Of a DNA stretch of 57,963 bases, positions 24,468-36,184 are shown piece by piece (position 1 is the first letter of the stretch; each line of letters starts with the position of its first letter). The stretch is from Betaproteobacteria bacterium (GTDB taxonomy: Bacteria > Pseudomonadota > Gammaproteobacteria > Burkholderiales > Rhodocyclaceae). Below the pieces are notes generated by a model. That model searched no databases, had not been told where the DNA came from, and saw nothing but the letters and a program-made list of their open reading frames with translations. The translations under genes and the position numbers were made by a program. The stretch covers positions 72,654 to 130,616 of the forward strand of contig WREK01000001.1 in assembly GCA_009779355.1 (NCBI GenBank). Direction: 5' to 3'.

Positions 24468-25097
24468 ATGCAGGCGCTTAAGAATATCGACGGGGTAGCG
24501 GCAGTTCTCGGCGGCACCCCGCTGGCACAATCCCCGCTGTGGAACATGCCGGTCGACAAGATCGTTCCGGCTCAACTGATTGCCTATCGCGCCAAGATGA
24601 CCTTGGCGAACCAAAAACCCCAAGCCGACGCGGTAATCGAATACTTGTTGCAACGGGTAGCAAACGTGGTCGGGAGCGTCAGCATGCTCGATTACACAGA
24701 GCCAAGCGACACTGTGATTACATCGCTCGACCTCGCCCGTGGCTTTGCTAAAATGCAGCGCCCGCTTCCCGCCGCCATCCTGTTTGGTTTGGAGCAGGGG
24801 ATGCGCATCGAGGATGTCGTCACGCTGACCTGGCCCAAAGCGAAGAAGCTTCTGCGCGGCGGCAAGATTACAGGCTACGCGAAGCACGTCCTAAAATCGC
24901 AACCTGTTCATATCGCCACGGACTATGTATTCTGGCGCCAGGACGGGAAGAAGGTCTTTCCGCTGTTCGGACTGGAGCAGGAAGTGTTCGACACCTTTGG
25001 CAAGACGTGGGGCGAGATGCTTTCCGCCTACACTCGCCTCGTCCTCGTTGAAGAAGTTCATTGGCAGAGCCTGCTCGCTCAAGTCGAGCCAGATTGA
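24468..25097 (+). CDS. Phage protein with tyrosine-recombinase-like segment, catalytic end absent
   Basis: A 209-residue protein with a very good ribosome site (AAGGAGGAATC). PAAILFGLEQGMRIEDVVTLTWPKAKK (about 102-128) resembles the first catalytic-Arg box of tyrosine recombinases (FxxxTGxRxxExLxLxW), and a Lys-containing strand follows (GYAKHVLKSQPVHI). The later HxxR, GH and Tyr boxes are not found, so it should not be an active integrase. It might be a regulator or a relic. The resemblance is by eye and could be chance. Confidence 0.5.
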   Translation: MQALKNIDGVAAVLGGTPLAQSPLWNMPVDKIVPAQLIAYRAKMTLANQKPQADAVIEYLLQRVANVVGSVSMLDYTEPSDTVITSLDLARGFAKMQRPLPAAILFGLEQGMRIEDVVTLTWPKAKKLLRGGKITGYAKHVLKSQPVHIATDYVFWRQDGKKVFPLFGLEQEVFDTFGKTWGEMLSAYTRLVLVEEVHWQSLLAQVEPD

Positions 25098-25333
25098 CCC
25101 AACTTCAGGGCCAAATCACTTGCGTTGATGGATACATAGCGTTGCAGCATGTTGGTTGTGGTGTGGCCGGAAATGGCTCGCAGTTCCAAGATGTTGAAAC
25201 CCATGCGGGCCAGCCGTGTGAGAGCGTCGTGTCGAAGATCGTGGAAGGTGAAATCTTCGATTCCGGCACGTGCTACCGACCTGTTATAGGCTTCTTTTAG
25301 TGCTTGTGCCTGGGTAGGAAAAACGCGCCCGGA
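25079..25333 (-). pseudogene. C-terminal remnant of a second tyrosine integrase
   Basis: The minus strand is open for 84 residues down to TGA 25079-25081 and holds the catalytic end of a lambda-type integrase: FHDLRHDALTRLARMG, then ELRAISGHTT and MLQRYVSI with the nucleophile Tyr. A stop codon at 25334-25336 cuts off the frame upstream and there is no N-terminal domain or start. It is unrelated in sequence to the P4-type integrase beside it. The 3' end overlaps the plus-strand gene 24468-25097 by 19 bases. Confidence 0.8.
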
Positions 25334-25354
25334 TCATCGACCGCTGGCAGGAAC

Positions 25355-25380
25355 AAAAAAAGCGCCCTTTGCGGGCGCTT
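25355..25380 (-). terminator. Rho-independent terminator of the integrase gene
   Basis: On the minus strand an 8-bp perfect stem (AAGCGCCC with its complement, loop GCAAA) is followed by a run of T. It lies 24 bases after the integrase stop, in the right orientation to end that transcript. Confidence 0.88.
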
Positions 25381-25403
25381 CGTAGGGTTGGCGTGTTGTC
25401 TGG

Positions 25404-26663
25404 TCAGGCCGTGCAGCGTCCGGCGCAGTAGTCCGCCCAGTCTTGCATCATGGCGCGGCGCTTCTGTAGCATGTCGCCGCGCCTGTAGGATGCTTCCACG
25501 GCACTATCGACAGTGTGCGCAAGCGCCATTTCGGCCATTTCGTTAGGGTAGTCGGTAAGGTCTGCCGCCCAGTCACGGAACGTCGAGCGGAAACCGTGCA
25601 TGGTGATCGTTTCGCCGGTCTTGGCGTCGCGCCAGGCCGGCAGACTTCTTTCTATTCTTTCGTCATTCGTTTGCTTTAGAATATTCACAAGGGTGGAGCT
25701 TGCCATTGGCTTACACCTTGCGCCGGGGAAAACGAGGTTATCGGTTTTGGCTTCCTTCATGTCGGCAAGAACCCTTAAAGCATCGGCAGACAGCGGGGCG
25801 CGGTGATCGTTTGCCGCCTTCATACGGGCGGCGGGAATGATCCACACGCCCGCCTCCTCGTCGATTTCATCCCACGTCATGCCGCGTATCTCGTTTGATC
25901 TGGCGGCAGTCAGGATTGCAAACTCGATAGCTCGCGCCGTGATGCCTTCGCGGGCGCGTAGCTCGCCCATGAATTCCGCCATCTGCCCATAGGGAAGTGC
26001 GGGATGATGCTTTGTGGCAGCCTTGCCGCGTGCCGGCAGCAACATTTCAACATGCCCCTTCCACCGTGCCGGGTTTTCGCCGGTGCGGTGCTTATGAACG
26101 GTTGCCCAGTCAAGGATCGAACCAATGTGGTTTAGCTGAATATTGGCCGTTGCACCCTTCGTATGCCATATGGGTTCAAGGATTTTTATGATATGGCCGG
26201 TTTCGATCAATGCAACGTCCATTGTGCCAATGACGGGCGCAACGTAATTTTTTAAGCCGTTTCGCCATTGGCGCGTCGTAGTGTCTTTGTTCTTCCAGCT
26301 TGGGGCGTGTGCGGTGATGTATTGCTCCGCACACCAATCGAAGGTGACGGCCTTGGCGCTTTCGGCCTTCGCCTTGGCCGTGACGATCTTCTTCTCGCCG
26401 AGAGGGTCAATGCCAGCGCGGATTAGCTTGCGTTGCTCTGCGGCGCGTTCGCGGGCTTCTGCGAGGCTAACGTCGGGGTAGGGGCCAAGTCCCATCCAGC
26501 GGGCGATGCCGTGGCGCATGTAGCGGAAAACCCAACTGCGGGAACCGCCAGTGTGCACATTGAGGTATAGCCCGCCACCATCGGCGTAGCGTTCTTGTTT
26601 CTTGTCTGCGGGAGGTTTGAATCTTTCAGCCTGTAGCCGTGTCAGCCTGTGTGCATTTGCCAT
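25404..26663 (-). CDS. P4-type tyrosine integrase
   Basis: A 419-residue integrase with the P4-family N-terminal DUF4102 domain (RFKPPADKKQERYADGGGLYLNVHTGGSRSWVFRYM, LGPYPDVSLAEARE) and a C-terminal catalytic domain with Arg in TAARSNEIRGMTWDEID, HGFRSTFRDWA, and AHTVDSAVEASYRRGD carrying the Tyr. It catalyses site-specific insertion and excision of the element. ATG 26663 has AAGGGG about 8 bases before it. Its start faces the host junction. P4-type enzymes often use tRNA ends, but none is visible here. Confidence 0.93.
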   Translation of the reverse strand: MANAHRLTRLQAERFKPPADKKQERYADGGGLYLNVHTGGSRSWVFRYMRHGIARWMGLGPYPDVSLAEARERAAEQRKLIRAGIDPLGEKKIVTAKAKAESAKAVTFDWCAEQYITAHAPSWKNKDTTTRQWRNGLKNYVAPVIGTMDVALIETGHIIKILEPIWHTKGATANIQLNHIGSILDWATVHKHRTGENPARWKGHVEMLLPARGKAATKHHPALPYGQMAEFMGELRAREGITARAIEFAILTAARSNEIRGMTWDEIDEEAGVWIIPAARMKAANDHRAPLSADALRVLADMKEAKTDNLVFPGARCKPMASSTLVNILKQTNDERIERSLPAWRDAKTGETITMHGFRSTFRDWAADLTDYPNEMAEMALAHTVDSAVEASYRRGDMLQKRRAMMQDWADYCAGRCTA

Positions 26664-26710
26664 GTTTCGCCCCTTGTTGGATTCCGTGGCGAGACTCTAA
26701 CAGGGCATGA

Positions 26711-26734
26711 ATTTTTCTACAAATTTTTCTACAA
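26711..26734. repeat. Two tandem 12-bp repeats upstream of the integrase
   Basis: ATTTTTCTACAA occurs twice in direct tandem (26711-26722 and 26723-26734), 48 bases in front of the integrase start and close to the phage-host junction. Short direct repeats here are typical of integrase arm-binding or att sites. The attL copy is outside the window, so this is not proven. Confidence 0.6.
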
Positions 26735-26796
26735 AATTAGGGGAAATTTTGGCGCTTATGCCATCTGCATTAATTGCTTTGTCATTGACTGGGTTT

Positions 26797-26829
26797 GGTA
26801 AAAATTCCTTATAAATCAAGGTTTTTACC
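26797..26829 (-). terminator. Hairpin at the ppsR stop codon
   Basis: On the minus strand GGTAAAAACCTT pairs with a downstream AAGGAATTTTTACC across a 7-base loop, with a two-base bulge, overlapping the TAA stop of ppsR. The T run is inside the stem. It may terminate ppsR or may mark the attachment region. Confidence 0.35.
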
Positions 26830-27643
26830 GCAGCTTCAATTCCTGCAAGATGGTGGTCGAAATTTCCTCGATCGACTTGGTGGACGAGTCGAGCCAGCGG
26901 ATGCCTTCGCGCCGCATCATTTTTTCGGCTTCGGCGATTTCGTAGCGGCAGTTGGCAAGCGCGGCGTATTGGCTGCCGGCGCGGCGTTCTTCGCGGACGC
27001 TGTGCAGGCGCTCGGGCTGGATGGTCAGGCCGAAGAGCTTGGGGCGGTGTTTTTCCAGTGTGCCGGGCAGGCGGCCGCGCTCGAAATCTTCGGGAATGAG
27101 CGGGAAATTGGCGACCTTCAGGCCGAACTGCATGGCCATGTAAAGCGAGGTGGGCGTCTTGCCGCAGCGCGATACGGCGACCAGGATCACATCGGCTTCT
27201 TCGAGGCCGCGGTCGGTGATGCCATCGTCGTGGGCCAGGGTGTAGTTGATGGCCTCGATGCGTTTTTTGTAGTCGGAGCTGTCGGCAGCGCCATGCGTGC
27301 GGCCGACGGTATGGCTGGACTGGACGCCCAGCTCGGCTTCCAGCGGCGCCAGATAGGTATCGAAGTAGGAGAGACAAAAGGCGTCGGCCTGGTGGACGAT
27401 GGCGGCCAGCGCCGGGTTGACCAGGGTGGTGAACATGATGGGCCGCAAGCCGTCGGCCTCGCCCTGGGCATTGATGCGCGCCACCGTTGCCTCGGCCTGT
27501 TCGACGCGGTCGAGGAAGGGGATGCGGATTTGCTTGAATTCGACATTCTCGAATTGCGTCAGGAGGCCGTGGCCGAGCGCCTCGGCGGTCAGGCCGGTGC
27601 CGTCGGATATGAAAAAAACAGTGCGTTTGATCGGATTGGGCAT
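26825..27643 (-). CDS. ppsR: PEP synthase regulatory protein (bifunctional kinase/pyrophosphorylase)
   Basis: A 272-residue DUF299-family protein that inactivates PEP synthase by ADP-dependent phosphorylation of a threonine and reactivates it by Pi-dependent dephosphorylation. The family P-loop appears as [16 protein letters not shown], and the typical N-terminus [20 protein letters not shown] supports ATG 27643 over an upstream start that would add 26 unrelated residues. It lies divergent from the regulator gene and two genes from its target ppsA, so the whole PEP synthase switch is clustered. The prophage ends directly after it. Confidence 0.93.
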   Translation of the reverse strand: MPNPIKRTVFFISDGTGLTAEALGHGLLTQFENVEFKQIRIPFLDRVEQAEATVARINAQGEADGLRPIMFTTLVNPALAAIVHQADAFCLSYFDTYLAPLEAELGVQSSHTVGRTHGAADSSDYKKRIEAINYTLAHDDGITDRGLEEADVILVAVSRCGKTPTSLYMAMQFGLKVANFPLIPEDFERGRLPGTLEKHRPKLFGLTIQPERLHSVREERRAGSQYAALANCRYEIAEAEKMMRREGIRWLDSSTKSIEEISTTILQELKLR

Positions 27644-27747
27644 GACGCCGACAGCATGGGGGAGTGGGGCCGATTCTACCCGCTGTTGCGCCATCCCGGC
27701 GCGCTGCCGCTTCAGGTGCATGCCGCGTGCGGCGCGAACTGGAAGGC

Positions 27748-27776
27748 TTGCGATTTGCTCGGGCGCGGACTAGAAT
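27748..27776 (+). promoter_or_regulatory. Promoter of the GntR regulator gene
   Basis: TTGCGA (27748-27753), 17-bp spacer, TAGAAT (27771-27776). The predicted start, about 27783, falls in the first operator copy. Confidence 0.55.
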
Positions 27777-27780
27777 TTTC

Positions 27781-27809
27781 TGGTCTTACCAATTAAATTG
27801 GTCTTACCA
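27781..27809 (+). promoter_or_regulatory. Paired FadR/PdhR-type operators
   Basis: TGGTCTTACCA occurs at 27781-27791 and again at 27799-27809, both perfect TGGT-N3-ACCA dyads, 18 bp centre to centre, on one face of the helix roughly two turns apart. This is the core recognised by PdhR/LldR-type FCD regulators. The second abuts the ATG of the regulator gene, so autorepression is likely. Confidence 0.82.
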
Positions 27810-28547
27810 ATGACAGCTCAAATTCCGCGTGTTTCCGATACCATCGCGGCCGCGTTGGAACGCCGTATTCTCGACGGGTCGTTGAAGCCGGGCGATCGTC
27901 TGGCGCCGGAGCGCGAGTTGGCGGTGGAGTTTGGCGTGTCGCGCCCGAGCCTGCGCGAGGCGATCCAGAAGCTGGCCTCGCAGGGCATGGTGCGCAGCCG
28001 GCAGGGCGGCGGCACTTTTGTCACCGACAGCCTGAATGCTTCCTTCATCGACCCCTGGCGCGATTTGTTCGACAGGCACCCGGATTTGCGCGCCGATATG
28101 CTGGAATTCCGCCATCTGCTCGAAGGCCAGGCCGCCGCCTGGGCCGCCGAGCGGGCCAGTGCCGCCGATCTGGCGCGTCTGGAAGAGGCTTTCGCCGCGC
28201 TGCGCGAGGCTTTCGCGGGCGACGACGCGGAACGGCGCGCGGCGGCCGACATCGCTTTTCACCAGGCTATCGGCGAGGCTGCCCACAACGCGCTGCTCGG
28301 CCGCTTGTCGACGACCCTGCTGCGCCTGATGCGCGACGATATCCGCTTCAATCTCGACGGGCTGAAGGCGATCCCGGTGGCGAGTTCCTTGCTGCTGAGC
28401 CAGCACGCGGCCATCCACAAGGCCATCGTCGAGGGTAAACCGCAGGCGGCGCGCGGCGCCGCCGAAACGCACATTGATTTTGTCCGCGAAACGCTGGCCC
28501 AGTCGCTGCATTCCGCCGCCCGGCACAAATCTAAAGAAACTTCTTAG
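27810..28547 (+). CDS. GntR-family (FadR/FCD) transcriptional regulator
   Basis: A 245-residue regulator with an N-terminal winged helix (residues about 8-72, [44 protein letters not shown]) and a C-terminal FCD effector domain ([56 protein letters not shown]). FCD members sense pyruvate, lactate or similar acids; location before ppsA suggests a pyruvate-linked signal. ATG 27810 directly follows the second operator and lacks a ribosome site. ppsA follows after 43 bases and may share its transcript. Confidence 0.88.
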   Translation: MTAQIPRVSDTIAAALERRILDGSLKPGDRLAPERELAVEFGVSRPSLREAIQKLASQGMVRSRQGGGTFVTDSLNASFIDPWRDLFDRHPDLRADMLEFRHLLEGQAAAWAAERASAADLARLEEAFAALREAFAGDDAERRAAADIAFHQAIGEAAHNALLGRLSTTLLRLMRDDIRFNLDGLKAIPVASSLLLSQHAAIHKAIVEGKPQAARGAAETHIDFVRETLAQSLHSAARHKSKETS

Positions 28548-28590
28548 AATTCACATATATCCATTTGATTTTTCATTGAAAGGAAAGCAC

Positions 28591-30966
<2,376 letters not shown>

Positions 30967-30998
30967 TTTGCCCGGCAAATCCCCAATCGCCAAGCCGT

Positions 30999-32303
30999 TC
31001 ATTCCTGCCCCAAGGCCCAAATCAGGCGCGCGTCGAGCAGGAGGCGGGCGTGGTGTTCGAGGGCGTCGAGGTGGGCGGTTTCGGCGGATTGGGTGGTTTC
31101 GAGGGCTTGGCGGCTGGCGAGCAGGGTGTCGGTGAAGTGGGATTCGCCGAGCAGATAGACTTTTCCGGTCAGCGCGGCGCTCAAATGCGTCTGCTTGCGG
31201 ATGCGCGCCTGGGTGGCGGCAAAATTACCCGCCGCCCGCGCCTCGGCCACCAGTCGCCGCGCTTCGCGTTCAACCTTGTTGCGCAAGCCCATTTCTTCAA
31301 AGTGAGCCTGATTGAACTGCGCCAGCGCACCCGCATGGGCGGCGCTGCGCGCTTTCCCCGGCAGCGGAATGCTGATGCCGACGCCGACGATTCGCGTTTC
31401 GTTGTTCTGTTCGCTGGTGTAACGCAGTGAAATGCTGGGGTCGGATTGGCGCTCAAGGGCGATGCGTTCGGCCAGAAGCCGTTTTTCCTGCGTCCGCGCT
31501 TGCGCCTGTTTGAGCTCGCGGCTTTCGGCGACGATGCGCTCAACCCAGTCGACCTGCTCCATGCTGTCGTGAATCTCAGGCAGGGGCGTGTCGGAAACAG
31601 TCGGCGGCAGCGGCAGGCCGGGATATTTATGTTCCAGCGCCGCCCGCGCCAGCATCGCCCGCTGTACCGCCTGCTGCTGTTCGGCGATGAGGTGTTCATG
31701 TTCGGTTTGCGCCAGCAGCAGTTCCATTTTTGGCAACTCGCCGGCGCGCTCGCGCTTCTGGATGCTGTCGAGCAGACGTTCGCCAACGGCGACCTGTTCG
31801 GCGACGCGCAACGCGGCGCGTTCCTCGCGCAGCAGTTCAAACCAGGCGGCAAGCAGTTCCCGGCCCGCTTCGCGCCAGGCATTGGCATAGTCCGCCGCGG
31901 CCAGCGTCATTGCGTGCTGGCCGAGTTCTGCGTCCTTTTTCGCCTTGCCGAACCAACGCAGAGGGCGCTCGGCGGCAATTTCCCAATCCCGGGAATTGGC
32001 CTCTCCGCGTACCCGGCGGTGCGCGGTTTCGCCGCTCAGCATCCATTCATATTCCCCGCTTTGCAGGCGTTGCCGCTCGGCGGCAGAAAAATCGATACCG
32101 GCGCGCGCCGCCTGAAGTTCCGGGAGCCGCGCCAGCGCGCTGCGCACTGCGCTTTCCGGTGGCAGTGCGGCGGGGTAGCGGAAGGCGGCGGCAGTGGCTG
32201 CGATCCCGGCAGGTTCAGGAAAGGCTTGTGCCAGCCCGCTGCCAAGGGCGGAAACAAGCATCATGGTCGCGACTAGCGCGAGGCGGTGGGGTGGGTTTTT
32301 CAT
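30999..32303 (-). CDS. TolC/CzcC-family outer membrane efflux protein
   Basis: A 434-residue protein with a signal peptide (MKNPPHRLALVATMMLVSALGSGLAQA) and two long helical hairpin repeats typical of TolC-type outer membrane channels (LARLPELQAARAGIDFSAAERQRLQSGEY; VGVGISIPLPGKARSAAHAGALAQF). The size and motifs are closest to the metal-RND type (CzcC). No membrane fusion or RND pump gene is adjacent, so the partner is elsewhere. ATG 32303 is chosen for the signal peptide; an upstream TTG would add ten residues. A Fur-like site precedes it. Confidence 0.83.
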   Translation of the reverse strand: MKNPPHRLALVATMMLVSALGSGLAQAFPEPAGIAATAAAFRYPAALPPESAVRSALARLPELQAARAGIDFSAAERQRLQSGEYEWMLSGETAHRRVRGEANSRDWEIAAERPLRWFGKAKKDAELGQHAMTLAAADYANAWREAGRELLAAWFELLREERAALRVAEQVAVGERLLDSIQKRERAGELPKMELLLAQTEHEHLIAEQQQAVQRAMLARAALEHKYPGLPLPPTVSDTPLPEIHDSMEQVDWVERIVAESRELKQAQARTQEKRLLAERIALERQSDPSISLRYTSEQNNETRIVGVGISIPLPGKARSAAHAGALAQFNQAHFEEMGLRNKVEREARRLVAEARAAGNFAATQARIRKQTHLSAALTGKVYLLGESHFTDTLLASRQALETTQSAETAHLDALEHHARLLLDARLIWALGQE

Positions 32304-32332
32304 GTTTTTTTTGGAGGTGTTGCAGATATTCA

Positions 32333-32351
32333 AATGATAATCACTCCCATT
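32333..32351 (-). promoter_or_regulatory. Fur-box-like site upstream of the TolC-family gene
   Basis: AATGATAATCACTCCCATT keeps the central ATGATAATCA core of the Fur consensus; aligned to the 19-bp consensus it matches 13 positions. It lies 30 bases before the chosen start, within promoter distance, and suggests iron-dependent control. Confidence 0.6.
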
Positions 32352-32867
32352 TGTACCGTCAACGTCCCAAACCCAAAGGCGCGCATGAACGGCGAGCAGC
32401 GGGAGAACAGGCAGCCCGGTCCGGGGGGGATTGCGGGTGCGGCGTCCGGGTTGGAGCGGCTTTGGTTTATATGGGGAGGCGCTCTCGCATCTGGCCCCTG
32501 GTGCGGCTTTGCCGCATCACGCTACGCGGGGCCAGCGCCTTTGCCGTATTCCGTTGTGCGGGACAAACCTTCGGCTGTCCTTCGGCCTCGGGCTGTCCTG
32601 TGGCCTTGTCCCGCCAGCGGGCGAGGAGAGCATCTTTCCCTCCCTCGCTGGTGGGAGAGGGCGCCCCGAAGGGGCGGGAGAGGCGGTGCCGAATGTCTAC
32701 ATGTGAAGCAAAACCGCTCTGGGGTTTTGCTTCACACAGCACTATTTCTGGATTGCCTCGGCGCTTTGCGCCGCGCCATGACAGCGCGAAAACAGCCGGC
32801 GAACATGGCGAAACAATCCCGTTTTGCAGCCGCTCCAACGGCGCGGTGCGCCAGAGCCAGCGCGGCC
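32352..32867. other. Gene-free stretch rich in repeats and hairpins
   Basis: No convincing gene is found in these 516 bases. They hold several repeat-like pieces: a block around 32,600-32,690 with alternating CCCTC/GAGGG tracts and the small stem CGCCCC-GAA-GGGGCG, a perfect 13-bp hairpin at 32703-32735, and at about 32,750-32,790 a diverged copy of the CTGGATTGC repeat family found at 44,046. It looks like a landing zone of REP-like elements. Confidence 0.6.
32703..32735. repeat. Perfect 13-bp hairpin
   Basis: GTGAAGCAAAACC (32703-32715) is followed after 7 bases by its exact complement (32723-32735). No T run follows on either strand, so it is not a classic terminator. Confidence 0.8.
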
Positions 32868-33476
32868 TCAGTCGCTCGGCAGCGTTTCGGCGAAGGAGGG
32901 GCGTTGCAACAGCTTGGCGTGCAGTTTGTCGAGATTGGGATGTTCTTCCTGCCAGGCCACGTCGGGCAGGCGGAAAGCGAGGTAGCCGAGGGCGGCGCCG
33001 ACGGCGACATCGGCCATCGAGAAGTGGGTGCCCATGCAGTAAGGCTGTTCGCCCAGTTCGGCGGCCATGAAGGCGAGGCTGCGGATGATTGCCGCTTGGT
33101 GGCGGGCTATCCATTCGGCGCTTTGTTGGGCCGGCGGGCGGCGCGATTCGAACACGATGCCGACGGCGGCATCGCAGATGCCGTCGGCCAGCGCCTCCCA
33201 GCGCCGGACTTCGATGCGCTCGCGGTTGGGGGCGGGGATGAGCTTGTTGTTCGGCGACACGTTGTCGATGTAGTCGACGATAACCCGCGAATCGAAGAGC
33301 GGCGTTTCGTCGTCGAGTACCAGCACCGGAATCCGGCCCAGCGGATTGATCGTCGGCACCGTGCTGTCCGGCGAGCGTGGCGAATCAGTCACGAAATCGT
33401 ATTCGATCTTCTTTTCGGCCAGCACGATCCGCGCCTTGCGGGTATACGGGCTGGTAGGGGTGCCGATCAGCTTCAT
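32868..33476 (-). CDS. Glutathione S-transferase family protein
   Basis: A 202-residue GST. The N-terminal thioredoxin-like domain (MKLIGTPTSPYTRKARIVLAEKKIEYDF, then NPLGRIPVLVLDDETPLFDSRVIVDYID) contains the cis-Pro of IPVL and the glutathione-binding DS pair. An all-helical C-terminal domain (85-202) follows with the FSMADVAVGAAL capping motif. The SPYTRK active-site region resembles the YibF/stringent-starvation-like bacterial GSTs. Cytosolic; substrate unknown. It diverges from purB, 96 bases away. Confidence 0.88.
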   Translation of the reverse strand: MKLIGTPTSPYTRKARIVLAEKKIEYDFVTDSPRSPDSTVPTINPLGRIPVLVLDDETPLFDSRVIVDYIDNVSPNNKLIPAPNRERIEVRRWEALADGICDAAVGIVFESRRPPAQQSAEWIARHQAAIIRSLAFMAAELGEQPYCMGTHFSMADVAVGAALGYLAFRLPDVAWQEEHPNLDKLHAKLLQRPSFAETLPSD

Positions 33477-33542
33477 TGTATATTTCTCTGTCTCTGGGGG
33501 AAGCGATTATAGCGTATGGCGAGTGCGTCCTTGGGCGGGTAA

Positions 33543-34940
<1,398 letters not shown>

Positions 34941-34952
34941 GGCGGCAGGCAA

Positions 34953-35228
34953 ATGCTTTGCGCCAAATGCGGGCAGGAAGCCCCGGATGAAGCCATCTAT
35001 TGCCCGCATTGCGTCGGCGAGCGGCGCAGTACCGACCGCGAGGTCATCCGCGGCGGCGTCAGGGGCGGGCTGATCGGCCTGTTCATCGGCCTTCTGCCGG
35101 CGTTGCTGCTGCTCTATATCTACGGCCCCGAGCGCGGCATCAAGGCCATCGCCTTCGCCGTGCCGGTCGCCACTTTCACCACCGGGCTGATCATCGGTCT
35201 GGTCAAGGCCAAACACGACTGGAAATGA
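34953..35228 (+). CDS. Zinc-ribbon protein with two membrane helices
   Basis: A 91-residue protein: N-terminal zinc ribbon with two CxxC pairs (MLCAKCGQ, YCPHC), then two hydrophobic segments (GGLIGLFIGLLPALLLLYIYG, 38-58, and IAFAVPVATFTTGLIIGLV, 66-84). Function unknown. It follows purB by 12 bases and its ATGA overlaps the next gene, so it likely belongs to the purB transcript. Confidence 0.7.
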   Translation: MLCAKCGQEAPDEAIYCPHCVGERRSTDREVIRGGVRGGLIGLFIGLLPALLLLYIYGPERGIKAIAFAVPVATFTTGLIIGLVKAKHDWK

Positions 35229-35542
35229 GCTTTAACGACAATCTGAAAAAGCTGCCGGGTATTTCCCACCTGGCCGCGCTCAACCTGCTTGACGCCGATG
35301 GCGAGGTCGTCGCCCGCATCGAAAACAAACCGGGCAGCCAGGGTTCGCTGGCGGTGTACAATCATCTGGCGCAAACCTACGGCGCGATCACCGCCGAGGC
35401 GGCAAGGAAGGGCCTGGAAATTTTCGCCGAGCACAGCGAGGACGAGCGCGCCCATCCCGGCAAGCATCCCAATATTGCCCGCCTGCTGGCCATCGAATCC
35501 GGTCAGCCAATGCTGCGCGTCAAGCATGTTTTCGCGCTATAG
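35225..35542 (+). CDS. DUF2322 family protein
   Basis: A 105-residue cytosolic protein with the family pattern NLKKLPGISHLAALNLLDADGEVVARIENKPGSQGSLAVYNHLAQTYG. DUF2322 is found mostly in betaproteobacteria and has no assigned function. ATG 35225 overlaps the stop of the zinc-ribbon gene. Confidence 0.82.
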   Translation: MSFNDNLKKLPGISHLAALNLLDADGEVVARIENKPGSQGSLAVYNHLAQTYGAITAEAARKGLEIFAEHSEDERAHPGKHPNIARLLAIESGQPMLRVKHVFAL

Positions 35543-35648
35543 ACAGATTCGCCCCGGCCTGGTTTTGCTATGTGATATCGGTTACGGAAGACTGTAACGA
35601 AGCTGGTATAGTTATCAAGCCCCTTCACATCTCATCGGAGAAAGACCC

Positions 35649-36107
35649 ATGAAGAAACTCATGCTCGCCCTGCTCGGTATCACTCTGGCCGGAAGCGCCG
35701 CCGCCCAAATGAAGCCGGAAGACGCCATCAAGTACCGTCAGTCGGCGTATTCCACCATGTCCTGGAACATGCACCGCATCAAGGCCAGTATCGAAGGCGC
35801 CTACAACAAGGACGACGTCATCAAGGCCGCCAATGTGATCCAGAGCCTCGCCAATTCGGGCATGGGATCGCTGTATCTGCCGGGCACCGACAAGGGCAAG
35901 GGCTGGGTGGAAACCCGCGTCAAGCCCGAATTTTTCGCGCCCGCCAACAAGGACAAGGTCGGCAAGGTCGCCGCCGATTTCAACCGCGAAGCCAATGAAA
36001 TGGCCAAGATCGCCGCCGGTGGCGATGCCGCCGCGGTCAAGGCGCAATTCGACAAGCTCGGCGGCACCTGCAAGGGGTGCCACGACGATTTCAAGATCAA
36101 GGATTAA
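35649..36107 (+). CDS. Cytochrome c'
   Basis: A 152-residue periplasmic haem protein with a signal peptide (MKKLMLALLGITLAGSAAAQ), a four-helix-bundle body starting MKPEDAIKYRQSAYSTMSWNMHRI, and the single C-terminal haem motif CKGCH (about 143-147). Cytochromes c' bind NO and can protect against nitrosative stress. The next gene is a cytochrome b561, a common neighbour that may reduce it. A hairpin terminator separates the two. Confidence 0.9.
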   Translation: MKKLMLALLGITLAGSAAAQMKPEDAIKYRQSAYSTMSWNMHRIKASIEGAYNKDDVIKAANVIQSLANSGMGSLYLPGTDKGKGWVETRVKPEFFAPANKDKVGKVAADFNREANEMAKIAAGGDAAAVKAQFDKLGGTCKGCHDDFKIKD

Positions 36108-36132
36108 ACTGGCCGGTACTGTACCGCGTATG

Positions 36133-36164
36133 ACAGGCGCCTGCGGGCGCCTGTTGCATTTTTA
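36133..36164 (+). terminator. Rho-independent terminator after cytochrome c'
   Basis: ACAGGCGCC (36133-36141), loop TGCG and its exact complement (36146-36154), then a T-rich run. It sits between cytochrome c' and the b561 gene and may attenuate read-through. Confidence 0.78.
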
Positions 36165-36184
36165 TTGCAACAAAGGAAGCACAC

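Larger units (their letters stand above)
1..26760. mobile_element. Prophage (right-hand part of a lambda-tailed temperate phage)
   Basis: Tail, lysis, partition, replication, ligase and integrase genes run without interruption by chromosomal genes. The left end lies outside the window, so head, terminase, most tail genes and attL are not seen. The right boundary is placed between the integrase start (26,663) and the 3' end of host ppsR (26,825); the exact att core could not be set because the left junction is missing. Base use is visibly more AT-rich than the flanking chromosome. A phage is certain; that it is intact and inducible is not shown. Confidence 0.9.

Noticed and set aside
26640..26830. 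tRNA gene as integration target next to the integrase
   Set aside because: No cloverleaf, TPsiC arm or CCA end could be found on either strand.
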